Assembly (NCBI GenBank): GCA_030374765.1
Contig: JARGXX010000003.1
Coordinates: 310,001 to 374,000, forward strand
DNA: 64,000 nucleotides
Reading direction: 5' to 3'
From: Agarophyton chilense
Taxonomy: Eukaryota > Rhodophyta > Florideophyceae > Gracilariales > Gracilariaceae
This document shows positions 22,649 to 34,401 of the stretch, in pieces. The notes under the pieces were generated by a model that worked only from the letters and a program-made list of their open reading frames with translations, had not been told where the DNA came from and made no database searches. A program made the translations under genes and the position numbers. How positions within the stretch are numbered: position 1 is the stretch's first letter; each line of letters opens with the position of its first letter.

Positions 22649-24646
22649 CTACCTAGAATTCGCACGAAGGTCACGAGCCTGATCAGACGTGACTATCTGG
22701 CTGGTCCAGGGATTATACCATACAAAATATCCAGCATTATCTGTGCGTCTCGACGAATGATTTCGATGAAGCACCCTTGTGCCTCTAGCTGATTGCTCCG
22801 ATGGAACCCCATGCCAGTCTAGTTGTCTCGCATATCTCCGCGCTTTTAGTGACATGTACCCAACCCGATAGGTATCGTATACATCCCAGAGAATATACGC
22901 TGCCATCTTGGCAATGAACTTGGAGAACACGACTGTCCAGTATCCCGAGAACGGGTTGTTGATCAACGCGGAACCGATATAGGTTATGGCAGGAGGAACC
23001 TCTACCGGGCATCCACGAGGGCTCTCGATCTCCGCCCAGTGTTCTGGCAGCGCGACATAGCGTCGGACACGAGCATTCCGCCTAGTTCGATCAATGTCGG
23101 TCATTTGGCATGGAACCAGGTACACCAAGCGGGATCTCGTACGTCGTTCCAAACGAGAATAATCCCAATAAGGAATTCCTCTCTTGTGGAGGAAGAAGAA
23201 GTCCGAGCGGAGCAAGGGCAGGCGAAAGCAGTGTTCCGCATCGCGTACGTCGCGTAAGCCACGCCATTCGTCGACGTCGACTTCGTATATGGTCTCAATG
23301 TACGAGTATCCTTCGCCATTCGTGCAAGCCATCCAGGGATCCAGATTCCAATATCCAGTGAAAACGACCGTGCTACTTAAAGGTTGCAGACGCTGGTATA
23401 TCAGCTTGGTGAACCAAGTTCGGGCTTCATCCATACTTTCATTGGTATACCGCACAATCGCGTTATCTGGCAAAGCACAGTGAGTAAGCCAATCGTGGCT
23501 GCGGATAGCAGCATAAGGAAGTCCATCTGGAAGGTAACCGCTGAAGACGTACCGGTTTATCAACTCGTCATCGCGAAGAGCGACTGGGTCGAACCAGGGA
23601 GCCTTCGCGAAGAGGTCAGCATCGTCGAGAGGGTCTCGTCCTACCATGTCCGCGAGATGTGGATAGCTGTGTTGATCCCGACAATACGGCGCTCGAATGA
23701 TCCCAGCAGAGGATATATTAGCGGCATTCGACATCACACCTGAAGCCGAAGGTTATAAGGGCAAGGATTGGAAACCCATGCGATTATACAGCATTGATCG
23801 GAAAACCGAAGGCGGCGCAGCTTGCGAATCGAAGCCACTGCTGGCGTAAGGACCCTCGGAGGGTACGTCTCCGTTGTTGGAGTTGTGCAGCGCGAATGGG
23901 TTCATCGCTGAGCAATTTGAAACAGATGGTACTTTCGTGGAGATGAGGAGATTTCGGAACGCCGATGCATGCTCCGGTATATAAGGACGTCTTGCGTCGT
24001 TGGTGCTTCGCGCTTAATGGGGGGGATTTGTAGTATTCTGCATTGTCGGAATGCCGATGGAAGATTTTTTTTGTCTAAGTATAATGACACTTATAAGTGA
24101 GTTCAACGGCTAGGATGGAGTTATGAAGCGGCATCCCGCAGATGGTTCGTGAGGTGGGACGTTACACGTGGGATCTCGGTCTGCCACGGCGCATCCGATT
24201 CGACCCTTTGTAGGGAAATACCGGATTGGCAACGACGCATATACTGTAGGGAGTAGCCACGTGGCAACCACTATCCCGTACTGTGGAGGGGTTAATCGGC
24301 TAACCAAGTTTGTATCTAGATAGTATTATTTGCGGCGCTCCCCCCTGTGCACAGTACTTAAGGCACAGAGGGGAGCACCGACTCCAAAGTAAAGGAGACA
24401 ACAAACGGGTTCACAACTCACTTGTTCCTTGTTCAGGTTTCCTTAACCGGAGATCCGGACAAGCTACAACAAGTAGTTGTCCGTTCCATAGGACCAACTA
24501 CCCTCATTGGCGAGTGGGGCCTTACAACCCCATTCTAGCTCGCTAGTGTTGTGCTCTACCACACCTTCCCCTGAGCCGCAAGCACCCATTCGGCTGTCCC
24601 AAACACTGTCGCAGATGTTTGCCCTTTCCATAGAGCGGATACTACA
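22640..24646 (+). mobile_element. chromovirus (Ty3/gypsy) 3' end with antisense frame
   Basis: A truncated LTR element in plus orientation. Its parts are a 362-codon open frame on the opposite strand (23737 to 22649), a spacer, and a 3' LTR at 24029-24646 that starts TGTAGTATTCTG and ends GATACTACA. The antisense frame has blocks APWFDPVALRDDELINRYVF, GIPYWDYSRLERRTRSRLVY and SALINNPFSGYWTVVFSKFI, and closely matches the frame at about 60930-62290, which sits beside chromodomain-type pol. No domain of known function is recognised. The LTR resembles those at 58134-58806 and 60089-60762. The pol part is missing here, so the copy is incomplete. Confidence 0.75.
24029..24646 (+). repeat. chromovirus LTR, family A
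   Basis: 618 bp with TGT...ACA ends. It shares with the LTRs at 58134 and 60089 the motifs CCTTAACCGGAGATCCGGAC and AGAGCGGATACTACA, but is clearly diverged from them, so it is an older or sister copy. Confidence 0.75.
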
Positions 24647-25332
24647 GTACGAGAATGAACCCGTACTTGGTCAAAGAGAGCACAACTTCTACCGCTCTCT
24701 CGTCGGATACATCATGTACATACAGGTACTCACCCGTCCTGAAATATTTCAGGCCACTTCAAAACCATCAAGGCAAGTGCATGAGGCCTCTAAACATCAC
24801 TCGGTGATTTTGAAAGTAATAGTTATCTATCTATTGGGAACGAAATATTATCGACTTTCTTTTCCGTCGATAAGCAAGCGGCCCCTGGAAGCCTTTTGCG
24901 ATTCCGATTGGGCTGCGTGCCAAGAGTATAGAAGGTCAAAGACAGGTTATCTGGTACAGGTAAACAACGAACGCTCCGATCATGTGAGGTTCAAACAGAC
25001 AGAGTATCATTGCGCTCTCGTCTGGAGAGGCTGAGTATATCGCTCTTTCAAAGAGTGCACGGAACATTGTATGGATTCGAAGAATATTCTGGGAGCTTGT
25101 TTATAATGAGGAATTAAGCCCGAAACCAGAACTGTACCCAGTGAAGATGCATACTGATAGCGCAGCCGCGGGATCCATGGTGAAGAACGACAATTTTACG
25201 GATAGCTATAAGCACATCTCTTTTCGGTTCCAGCATGTGATGTATCTCGTTGATTCTAGAGTTTTTGAAATTATTCAAGTAGAATCTTCTCAGCAATCTG
25301 CAGACCTGTTGACTAAGCCAATATTGTATTAA
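24647..25332 (+). mobile_element. Ty1/copia pol remnant
   Basis: The C-terminal part of a copia polyprotein: the RNase H region with FCDSDWAACQEYRRSKTGYL, then a KHISFRFQHV block and a QQSADLLTKPI ending, which are diagnostic of Ty1/copia. It starts immediately after the chromovirus LTR, so the chromovirus probably inserted into it. It is broken by several breaks and is an old fossil. Confidence 0.85.
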
Positions 25333-26490
25333 GACTCACAAAATCTTCTTCATTTGTTTGGAATCTTGATGTAATGCTTCTCTCACTAACCTCAACTGAA
25401 TTTTCTTATTCTAACTAGCTTTTTTTTTTTTCTGTGTTTCTGAAATGTGTTTTGTGAATTTCTATCCTATTATAGTACAGATTCATATGCATTGGTACCG
25501 TACGTGAGGCTATACCTTTCTCTTGTGTGAAGTTCATTCTCTGACATGGTTTTAACTTGCATCGAAGGTTTTTAGCAGTAGCGAACGTCTTTGTATTTCT
25601 ATAGGTCTAGGTAGCTGTTACGTTTATGGAGATTAGCTATCTGTCCTGTCGAAGATGCTCATGTTGTTGAAAACAAATTCCTGTGCGCACTGGTGATGAG
25701 CCAGACTAAGAAATGTACTTGCTTGGAGGTGATGCTAAGAGAGTTAATAACATCAACGATCCCTTCGAGAGATGATGTGCCGCAATATGACACGCGCACA
25801 CCGGGTTCAAATATCAGCGCAAATCACCGGGCCACTTTACAATGGAAGGTACAAAGAGAGCCATTTCTGGGACAAATAAAAGATCGACGCCGGACTCCCC
25901 GCGACATTAGTGTCTCCATGTCTGCACGAGTGTTTCAACCAACTTCAGTGTAATTAATGACTCCTCCGAGATGACAACTGACACTTCGGTGATGGAAGGG
26001 CTTTGTGTGTGATTTGAACCTGCCCTTTTATCATATATACGTGAACCTGATTGTCTTTAACAACAATTGGGACCGTTTTGGAATGGAAACATAACTGCTT
26101 TGGTACTGTGAAGCAGAAAAATGTTTCGTCGAACGGAATAGTATCGTAGCTTTCCGTCTTGAAAAGAAACAGAATATCTACTGCTTGGTGTTATTCCACC
26201 GGATTGTGGAAGACGTCATAGTCGTATTACACCAGGTGGAGCCGTCTCGACGTATCTATTAGATTGAGTATCTGTAGGGCATGATGGTTCGTAGGAACAT
26301 TAAAGCACTTCTATCTCAAATACGGCCGTATATGAGGGTTAGAAAAAACGCCGGATATATTAAGGAACCGGCTTACTTTGAGACGATTTCCCCTCAGTCC
26401 AAGAAACAGCCGGCCGTGGATCTCTCATCAGTCAACAGATAATAAGCGCCACGTCCTCGGCACCCCTACAAGCGCAATCTTCTTTCCCCA
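25333..26490. other. no supported gene
   Basis: AT-rich sequence that follows the copia remnant and may include its decayed 3' LTR. I found no partner copy to prove it. No frame with domain support. Confidence 0.35.
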
Positions 26491-28030
26491 ACGTACCAAC
26501 CCCTTCATGCTCAGTGCCAATATCGATTCGTAAACAAACAGCTCGCCTGAAAAGACAATCCGAAAAGGAACGGCAGAAAAAACCAGACGTAGAGGCCCAT
26601 TTCAGCTGCTTGAAATTGTAGTATCTATTCGAAGAGTAGCAAAAACAAATAGTTTATCTTGCTCAACCAGCTATCGCATTCAAAAACGCGCTAAAAATGG
26701 ATCAAATTTGTAACTAAACCGCCTCTTTGAGCCAACAATGTACGAACCCGGCCTTTGCACAATTCTTAGCCAAACAGAGGATAATTAAATTGTCAATAGA
26801 GTGCTTTTTGCTGCAAATTTTGGCTTTGCACTGGATGCATGCTAAATGAACAGAATCATCGGTGAAATAACTAGTGACTCCAGACTCGAATACAAAGCAA
26901 GTATACCATTTGATGATGCACTTAGGTACTTCCCGATACGCAATCGCTCCTTTACGTACAGAAATGCGGAAGATATGTCGCAAAAATACTTTGGAGGAGA
27001 ACATCTCTCTCATGTTTGAACCGTTCACGATACTTTTCAACAACTGCAGTGCAAAAGGCAATAAATATTATCAGACCCTTAAAGGGTCTTTAATTTTGAT
27101 GAAACAAGTTGAAGCAGTTAAAAGACTACAGCCCTAAAAACACTCACGTTTTCGACCAACGGCACAACATCAAAGAAAATGGCAAACATCTCACCGTAGT
27201 CATTACCACTTCGATCGCTGGCCAAAAAAATCCGCCTTTTATATCGCTGATGGTAAAAATGCTTTGTTATTTTCGATGAATCACATCGAGCAACAAGCGA
27301 CCGAGTTGCTTCTTCTGAAGTACAAATAGTTGAACAGCGTAAACTGAACACCAAGCGGTACTGTCGTTAGAAGCACGAAAAAGGCCTCCATTTATGAGGA
27401 AACAATTTTTGTATTCATTTGTCCCTTCAAATTTTTGAGAGGAAATATGTAGCGCATAATGGAACAATTTTTCTCTTCGTGGATGGGAATAGTTCGTGCA
27501 AAGTTCTTTTTTGGCTTAAAGTCTGCAAAAAAAAACAATATTAACGTCGTGCAAATCCCTGCCAACATATCCCATGTTCTCCAACCATGTGACCTTTTGA
27601 TCAACAACGTTTCAAAGCCGACACAAGAGAACTTTTATGACGCCTCGTAACTTACAGAGGTGTTAAAGAGCTCCAAGATGACCTTGATTATTAAATTGCT
27701 GTAGCAGCATATCGTGTAGTTACTACAACAACCATCATATGAAGTTTCGGCAAGCTTGGATTCTTGCATATAGGTTCATTAGTCTACAGTATCCGAAAGC
27801 GCAAAGTAAATCGTAGTAATAAATCAGAAGAAAGCCTTAAAAATACGAAAGGTAGAATGGGAGGTCATTTAAATTTTCTAAAAAGCAGTGATGCAAGAAC
27901 CTTCAGTAAAGTGCAAAAAGCTGTGAAGACTGCTCCTAATTCGATAGAAGCGCATAGTATAATTGAAAATATATTGAAAACAATTAGAACCAATAACCCT
28001 GTCTTGATAGAATGTACACTTTTGTGAAAG
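26490..28030 (+). pseudogene. pogo/Tigger-like DDE transposase relic
   Basis: Scattered plus-strand frames. The most telling is at 27459-27650, NNINVVQIPANISHVLQPCD, which fits the end of the DDE_1 endonuclease domain of pogo-type transposases (P..T/S.LLQP.D). Upstream pieces at 26874-27137 and a Lys-rich piece at 27764-28027 may be other parts of the same protein. Numerous stops and frame changes separate them. The family call rests mainly on one motif. Confidence 0.45.
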
Positions 28031-28055
28031 CCGTTGCGAGATTTTCAGAAAAAAC

Positions 28056-28531
28056 CTAGTTTCTATACGACTGCTGGTCTTATGTGAAGTCAATTGGCGT
28101 CAAAGGAGGTCATTTTTTATTTCTCTGTAATTAAACAATAAATGCAATCTACAAACTCTGGAAAAATGGAATATATTGCCTAACACTCTTCCTTTGATGG
28201 TCTCAAGATTTGAGGTATGCATTGCTAGATGATTGAAAGAGATATTTCCTTTCTAAATGTTTTTTTGAATAGTTTGAGGCCAAAAATATTTGGTTATTTT
28301 TTGCGACTACTTAAGTTTGCTACACCAAAAGTATATCGTTTTAAAGAAGAGTATTAAAGCTCTGTTTGACTGGATTTCCGAGGCTTTTCTTCAGCGATAC
28401 AGAGGTATTGTTTTTTTTGTTTTCTTCCTTTCTGCTCTAAATTTGAATATCCATATCTTGAACAAATTTCAGTTACTTTTTTAGAGAGCGTTTGGTATTA
28501 TACGCGGCCAAGCTGGCCTCATTTGAGGCCA
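28056..28531. mobile_element. MITE related to the piggyBac-like element
   Basis: About 335 bp (28056-28390) match 43533-43868, the left end of the piggyBac-like transposon, with many substitutions but the same order. Its right end carries TGGCCTCATTTGAGGCCA (28513-28530), like the TGGCCTCATATGAGGCCA palindrome in the left end of the larger copy. I infer a short non-autonomous derivative with palindromic ends. No coding capacity. Confidence 0.55.
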
Positions 28532-30064
28532 ATATTTCGGGCTTGTAGACAATAGAGCCATCGGTGGGACGCATGTACCTTGGTTAAAAAGGAAAAAGCA
28601 ATCTGTATGTTCTTCGCGGGCTTTCGAGAACAAAGGAAACGGATTGTTGAGGCAGGGGCATATTTGGTCGTAAAATGGTATGACAAGGGAAGCGTTTTAA
28701 GTTTGCGGACGTGTTGGAGCAGGAAATATGGCCGTGATGGAAATATCTGGTACTCTGGTTATGAGTAGTGTTTTCAGCGCAGTTGAAGCGACGTCTTTTG
28801 GTTACACTGGCGAATTCCAACGATGATTTGGGCCCGGAGACCACAAAGCCCGGCGCCAAAGCGCTCTTGTGCTTGCGGTCTATGAGTTAGGGGTGGTGGA
28901 AGGGGAGTCGGACGGCCGGCGGCGGCGTCCCAAATAAAGCCACAGCCCTCATTTATTGGGTTTGCAAGAGAAAGAATCTATGTTTCTGATGGCAGCTTGT
29001 TTAGATGCGAAATGTGTCGCAAATTAGGTTGAGAGTGCTAGCCCAGATAACGGCAAGATATTCCCGTTAAAAAATCCTGCAGTTCTGTTCGGCCTTTTTA
29101 AAAGAGCGGGTCCAATACCTGACCGGTAGAAAATCACCGTTTGGTTGTTTCTGAAGTTATATACAACCGTTTTTTCGGTTGCAGTCATCCGCATGCAAGA
29201 CTTACGGAAAGTTTTAACTGGGAATCGCCAATATCGATGACATTTTTGTCTGGCGTTTTGTTTTTGTAGCTGTGTCGGTTGCTTGGAGTTCGGCTTTTGA
29301 TCGTTAGAGAACGAAGCGTTTGATGATTGAGGTAAGGAGATTTTATTGCCCAGAGGAAAGGTTTCAGAGGCAGAAAGATTTGTCTGTGTTAGGGTTGACT
29401 AAGCTGAAGTGTAAGTTGAAACTTTGTGTTTTGTGTTCGGTGCGACAGGCGTCATGGCTCTTAAGGAAAGAGGCGGTTGGTTGTGAACAGATCCGAAGTC
29501 GACGACATTGTTTGCGTAGGGCTACGGTTTGTCAATATATGTTGGCAAGCGCCAAAGCATTTCGGTGTCTCTCGTGTTTCTACATTATAGCGGGAGATGG
29601 GGCTTGTGAGAAAAATGTCTTATGAGTGAGAATGGGTGCCTCGAGTTCAAGCTGTCTCAGTCGATATGTGGAAATGCCTAGTTAATTCTTTGCCGGATTC
29701 CCTAGAAAAAGAATCAATAGAGACAAGTGTTGAGGTCGGCTTTTCAGCAAGGGTTTACCGACGTCAACACGTGGCTTGCACGATGCCCTCAAGAACTATA
29801 GGATACTGTCTTGGGCTACGGGAGTTGTCCAATTGTTGGGAAGGCCCCATGACCCACTGTTGCACTCGCCCAAAAGAAAATTTACCGTCACCCGAACACA
29901 AAAACGAATTCCATTTGGGAAAGAAGGGGCAGGTTGGATAGCTCTGCAGGTCAAGCTCCGTCACAGTCCTGATGAGCTGCGCTTTTGCGTCGAAACATGC
30001 TACAATGGGACTAGTAGAAGTATGAGAAATAGCAGTCTCAAACAGTTTAGTTATCAGCGGTACT
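28532..30064. other. no supported gene
   Basis: Short frames only (for example 28580-28768, 29320-29625 and 29636-29941). None has a domain, and composition and stop density look non-coding. It separates the transposon cluster from the host gene island. Confidence 0.4.
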
Positions 30065-31690
30065 CTACATAGTTGACTCCACCGTGCTTGTGGCGAAATC
30101 TTCAAGCATGATGACCAGTCCTCTGATTTCGGAATGAATTCGAGGAATGAGCTTTCTACGCTCTATATCCTTGTAGAAATCGTAAAGTTGAGTTAGTAGG
30201 TGCAATTCGATTCCGAAACGTAAGATGTCCATATGGTCATACACGTGCCTCAGATCGGCCAAAGATCCTTGCGGCATCCATGATTTCAAGTACTGAGTGA
30301 CATGTGGTTCTGTGTCGTGTTCTTCTCTATTCTTGTTGATGTTCATCAGAGACAGATTGGATTGGTTTTCTAAAAGAGTTCGCAAATCATAAAATGGATG
30401 ACCTATGAAGGATGAGGCCCAATCAAAGAAACAGATTCTTTCTCTAAAATCACATTTCACAGAAGCGATGTTGTGGATCCTCAAATCGCCATGAACCAAC
30501 ACATTAGGAATGCTGACCTTTAAGACTTCCTCACACAATTCTCGCACCAACGCCAACTTTGAACGAATGTAAATGATGTCACGTTGAACATCTGGATAGC
30601 GTTGCATGGAGACTATGGCTGGACGGCGTAGGATTGAATCAAAATTGGCGCTCAGCCAGCGGCTATCCAGGGTTTGTAGACCACAAGCTGTTAGCTCGGA
30701 AACATGATTGATAGAAGAGATTTGCATACGATAGAGTGTGTCGGTTAATGCGCTCAGATCGATGGACGCATCCAAGGGCGTTCCAGCACTTTTCTGAATC
30801 ATTGCGTTGCACTTGCCGTCAACTGCAAGAACTCGAGGCACAAAGCTCGATAGCAAGGTGGAGATGGAGGCAGTGCGTAACGGTTCCTGGCTCGGTGAAC
30901 GAACGGCTTTAATGAAAACATCAAAAGCTGAACAAATCTTTCTTTGCTTGTGGTTTTGGTTGAAGCGCCTCACTGTGCAGCGAAACACACAACATTCACC
31001 CGACTTACAGATAAGATGAAATGGGGTGATGGGTATCAGCTGCTGTTCTTTGAGCGCTCGCCGCGCCCAAGCATGCACGGCGTTGACGCCGTCGTTCCAT
31101 AACCACGGGGCGGACTGAATAAGCAGTGGATTATGATTGATATTTTGGAGCATTGTGTCGATTTGAGACTCGAGACACACACCTTGGAGAATATTTGCCC
31201 ACTTAAAACGGGAAAGTTGGCGGCGTTTGACCCATCGAAGCTGGGGATCGGACAAGCGGAAATCTTCGATGACACCGAGGAGCAGAACGTGTGATTCCAG
31301 GGGCTGGTGTCGAGAGCGACGAGTAAAATCCGACGGGTAGTAGCCAATGGTTTGTAGCAAATGGAAACGAATATGAAGTTGGGCGTGAATAAAATGCTCG
31401 AGTGCACAAGATTCAACTTCCCAATGGTGGAGCTGGTACATGCGAGGAACAGGAACATTCATATAGTACAGCTGATGGAGGGGCGGGCGAACGAACGGAA
31501 GTCGAAGTTGAGAGTCAGAAATTACAGAGGCAAGAACGGAGTCCCTGGAGTTATTGAGGATGAGGATGTGAAATGTGAGTTGCGGCGCCGAGGCGTGAAG
31601 AGACAGTAGCTGCGCGCGCTCGGGGATGGCATCATGCTGACGAGAAGGAGGGTCGGCACTGAGAGCGGTAAACGGCTGTTCGGAAGTCAT
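30065..31690 (-). CDS. APH-fold phosphotransferase family protein
   Basis: A 541-residue protein starting at the ATG at 31690 (MTSEQPFTAL). The C-terminal half has the aminoglycoside phosphotransferase/choline kinase-type catalytic motifs: VHGDLRIHNIA near residue 396 (the HGDxxxxN loop) and ICFFDWASSFIGHPFYDL near 420 (the metal-binding Asp). The N-terminal half (residues 1-230) is an extension rich in Leu, His and Gln, such as LQLTFHILILNN-like strands and SHVLLLGVIEDF. It shows no clear domain and is longer than in simple APH enzymes. Such kinases phosphorylate small metabolites; the substrate here cannot be told. The frame is intact and intronless. It is the first gene of the host island and is followed downstream on the same strand side only by non-coding sequence. 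Confidence 0.75.
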   Translation of the reverse strand: MTSEQPFTALSADPPSRQHDAIPERAQLLSLHASAPQLTFHILILNNSRDSVLASVISDSQLRLPFVRPPLHQLYYMNVPVPRMYQLHHWEVESCALEHFIHAQLHIRFHLLQTIGYYPSDFTRRSRHQPLESHVLLLGVIEDFRLSDPQLRWVKRRQLSRFKWANILQGVCLESQIDTMLQNINHNPLLIQSAPWLWNDGVNAVHAWARRALKEQQLIPITPFHLICKSGECCVFRCTVRRFNQNHKQRKICSAFDVFIKAVRSPSQEPLRTASISTLLSSFVPRVLAVDGKCNAMIQKSAGTPLDASIDLSALTDTLYRMQISSINHVSELTACGLQTLDSRWLSANFDSILRRPAIVSMQRYPDVQRDIIYIRSKLALVRELCEEVLKVSIPNVLVHGDLRIHNIASVKCDFRERICFFDWASSFIGHPFYDLRTLLENQSNLSLMNINKNREEHDTEPHVTQYLKSWMPQGSLADLRHVYDHMDILRFGIELHLLTQLYDFYKDIERRKLIPRIHSEIRGLVIMLEDFATSTVESTM

Positions 31691-31710
31691 CTGCAGCGTG
31701 GGGAGCAGAC

Positions 31711-31732
31711 GAGAGAGAGACAGAGAGAGAGA
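31711..31732. repeat. GA/CT microsatellite
   Basis: A short GA run (CT on the minus strand) 20-40 bp upstream of the kinase start codon. It may lie in the 5' leader as a pyrimidine-rich initiator. Confidence 0.7.
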
Positions 31733-32860
31733 AAAGAAGCGCACATAGTCCGCATGGAACGGGGCGTGGCGGTGGCGCCAAACAACAATTGACGGTATGT
31801 CCTAACGCGCAGACAAGGGCGACAGAAGCGCGCGGGTGCGGCGGTGAGAAAAGAAAGGTTTTGAAAACCGGAGCAGGGCGCAGCCAAACAACAGCCCAGC
31901 AAGAAGAGCGCGTGACGGATGGCGCAAGCCATTACACAGAAGAGGCAACGCACAGCAAGGAACATGGAGCAACGATTCGTGGCCGAACAGGCGTCATCCA
32001 TCATGGTCAGGCGTGAACGCTACGGGCGGAAAACGCGTGGAGAAGAGGAGACGCCTGTCACGTCGGGCCAAAGAGTTGCGTGACGCGACACATTTCTGTT
32101 ACAGAAGCACGCTCCTGCCCATGCGCCGCACCGCGAAGCACCAACGTTGCAAGTTGTGGGGGGGGGGGGAGGGTGGCGTTTTGAGTTTTGAACCAATCAG
32201 CGCGTGAGGGATGGCAGGAGGAAAACACGTCGTTTCTTTTCGTCACGCATTTGGTTTTCCGCTTGGGGCTGTGTTGGAGAGACACCACCTTTCCAAAGGT
32301 GGAAATGCTGCAGTCACGCAGAGATTCGCAGCTCGCTCTGCGCAGGTGGTGGTGTCATCGGTGGTGCGTGCATTGTCACCACCTTTCTTTCGCCATCGTC
32401 GTCCACTTGTAGTACTGTAGGAGAGCTGTGCTTTTGCCACGTGTCTATTCCCTTCCGGAGGGAAGCTTAAACAAAACACAAAACATCTCACACACAACTC
32501 TTGATCTATTCCATTACTTTTCTCGAGCCAGCACGCCGCAGAGTTTGCATTACAACAGTGCATGCACGAGTTCCGCCTACATGGTCGGCGACCCCGCTTC
32601 ATGATCATTTTACAGCTCAAGTACTGAGTTTCACAGAGCATCACGTCAAACTACATCTCGTCGCTGCCCTTGCACCATGCCGTTCCTTGGTGCGAATGGG
32701 CTAAACACATTTCTCCACCTTTGTCACCCTTCATGTTATGCATCGCACGTAATATCCCACTTAGTACTTCGTGATAGCTCACACAGCCGTCACGATGATG
32801 ACACTTTTCGGTTTACAATAGTAACGCATGCATCCCTTTGCTAACACCGGCGTGCAAAAG
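31733..32860. other. intergenic, no supported gene
   Basis: About 1.1 kb between the 5' end of the kinase gene and the 3' end of the HORMA gene. It contains a run of twelve G (32158-32169). Frames on either strand lack domain support. Confidence 0.45.
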
Positions 32861-34401
32861 TTAGTGCTTAGAATACTTCTTGCGCACCACAATGCATCTT
32901 TCCACCTGACTCATCTTCCTCTTTCGACCGCGCCCCACCTGTGTTGCTTCAAAGTCGCTGTCTTGCGTTGGCCCTACTGGAGGCGCCCTCTGTCGCAGAA
33001 TTGGCGGTAGTGTATATCCGCTCTGCCTCCTGCCAGCATTCATCTGTGCCTTATCGTTCATGACTTGCCTGTTTTCCACCGCTTCCGTACCACCCAAAGT
33101 CTGCGAATCCTGAACAGCCGCGGTGTTATCAACATCCTGGTACTGCTTCCCTTCGACAACGCCTTCTTCGTCACTTTCATTTTTTCCCGTTTCCACCGCT
33201 TCGAGAGGCTGGTGCTCAGGCGTGCCGTTCGCGTCAGCTTCTTTTCTTTCTTCCACCACTTCAACCACTTTAACCACTTCTGCCTCAAAATCCTGAGCCT
33301 GCGTGTCCGCGCTTCCATTCGAGATCTGCTTGAAGGGTAGAAGTTTTTTTCGATGCTGTTCTGTGTTGCGCGTGTAAACCTGCATCTTAAGACTGTGGAA
33401 TGGTGTCGTCACGTTACCAGTAACTACGTCAATCGTGTCGCCAACAAACCACACATTGTCAACAGATTTTGTGAACAGCGGCGGCTGATAGTCTTCAGGG
33501 GTATTTTCAGTGAACAGTAGCTGGTGAAAAGCACACCCCAAGCTCAGTCAGACATTCATATTCGACATCGACAACTCTCGCGAGATTGCGAGAGAACAGC
33601 GCACTGGTGAAGTACAAACATCAACGCTCAACGTACCTTGACACAAACGAGGCGAGTCGGTGGAAGCGGGTCCAAAGCGTTTGTAACATCCATCAGACGG
33701 CTCAGCATTTCACTGGACCCCTCCTTCACGCTCACCCTTTTAATCTCGTTGTCATGAGAGTCTTGAGATATAGCAAGCTGTAAATGAGCTTCATCGCCTT
33801 CGTACGCGACATGAAATGCATAACATTCAAGAAGATTCTCGCTTGAAGGGTTGGAATCGTTGTTTTTTCTTTTGCTATTTCTCAGACTGCTTTTGGCTTT
33901 GTTGCTGACATGTCTATAAATTTCGATGCGAACAACAGCCAGATACTTGCGAGAAAGGGCGTGGAACACACCTTCGTTTAACCACGTCTTGTAACGGGCT
34001 ACATTTCCAGAGCACTGGTCCCTGATCTTGTAAAAGGCTGTTTTCCCGATCTTGGTCCTCTCGAAATACTTTGCAAAGAGGAACATGCATATGCAACGGA
34101 TACGAGTGAGAAAAACAGCAACTTCAAGTAAAACTATGACAGCCACTCACCTTTGTGTCAAACAGGTTTCGAATGTAGGCGACGGAAGAAAAGGCAGCAC
34201 GCAGCATGTTTTTGACGAGTGCCTTGCTCTGCAGAGGTGTGATTGACTTTGAACAAATCGTGTTGGATGCCTGTGAGAAAGGGAGCAGAAAAAGTGACGA
34301 TGTAAAGATTTCGAGTTGAGGTTAGAAAAAATGATTGCAGATAGAACGCCTACAATGGATTGTTTCGTCTGACAATACTCAAAAACGAGAAACTCATACC
34401 A
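32861..34401 (-). CDS. HORMA-domain meiotic protein (Hop1/HORMAD/ASY1-like)
   Basis: HORMA proteins of this group coat meiotic chromosome axes and promote inter-homologue recombination. The modelled coding exons are the ATG alone (34399-34401), 34151-34270, 33637-34068 and 32861-33520, giving about 404 residues. Introns are 34271-34398 (CTAAC branch at 34321-34325), 34069-34150 and 33521-33636 (CTGAC at 33547-33551). The spliced N-terminus reads NMLRAAFSSVAYIRNLFDTK then YFERTKIGKTAFYKI, matching the RGLFPEKYF region. Next come WLNEGVFHALSRKYL and LLECYAFHVAYE. The junction of exons 3 and 4 gives LVCVKLLFTENTPEDYQPPL, matching the KLLYYDDVTPxDYEPPFF block that closes the domain. The rest is acidic and disordered with a basic tail (VGRGRKRKMSQVERCI), a plausible place for a closure motif. 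The clean joining of motifs across splices supports the model. The ATG-only first exon is the least certain part. Confidence 0.8.

Noticed and set aside
32243-32644. Minus-strand Cys-rich frame of 133 codons
   Set aside because: The cysteines do not form a zinc-binding pattern, and overlapping plus-strand frames are equally open.
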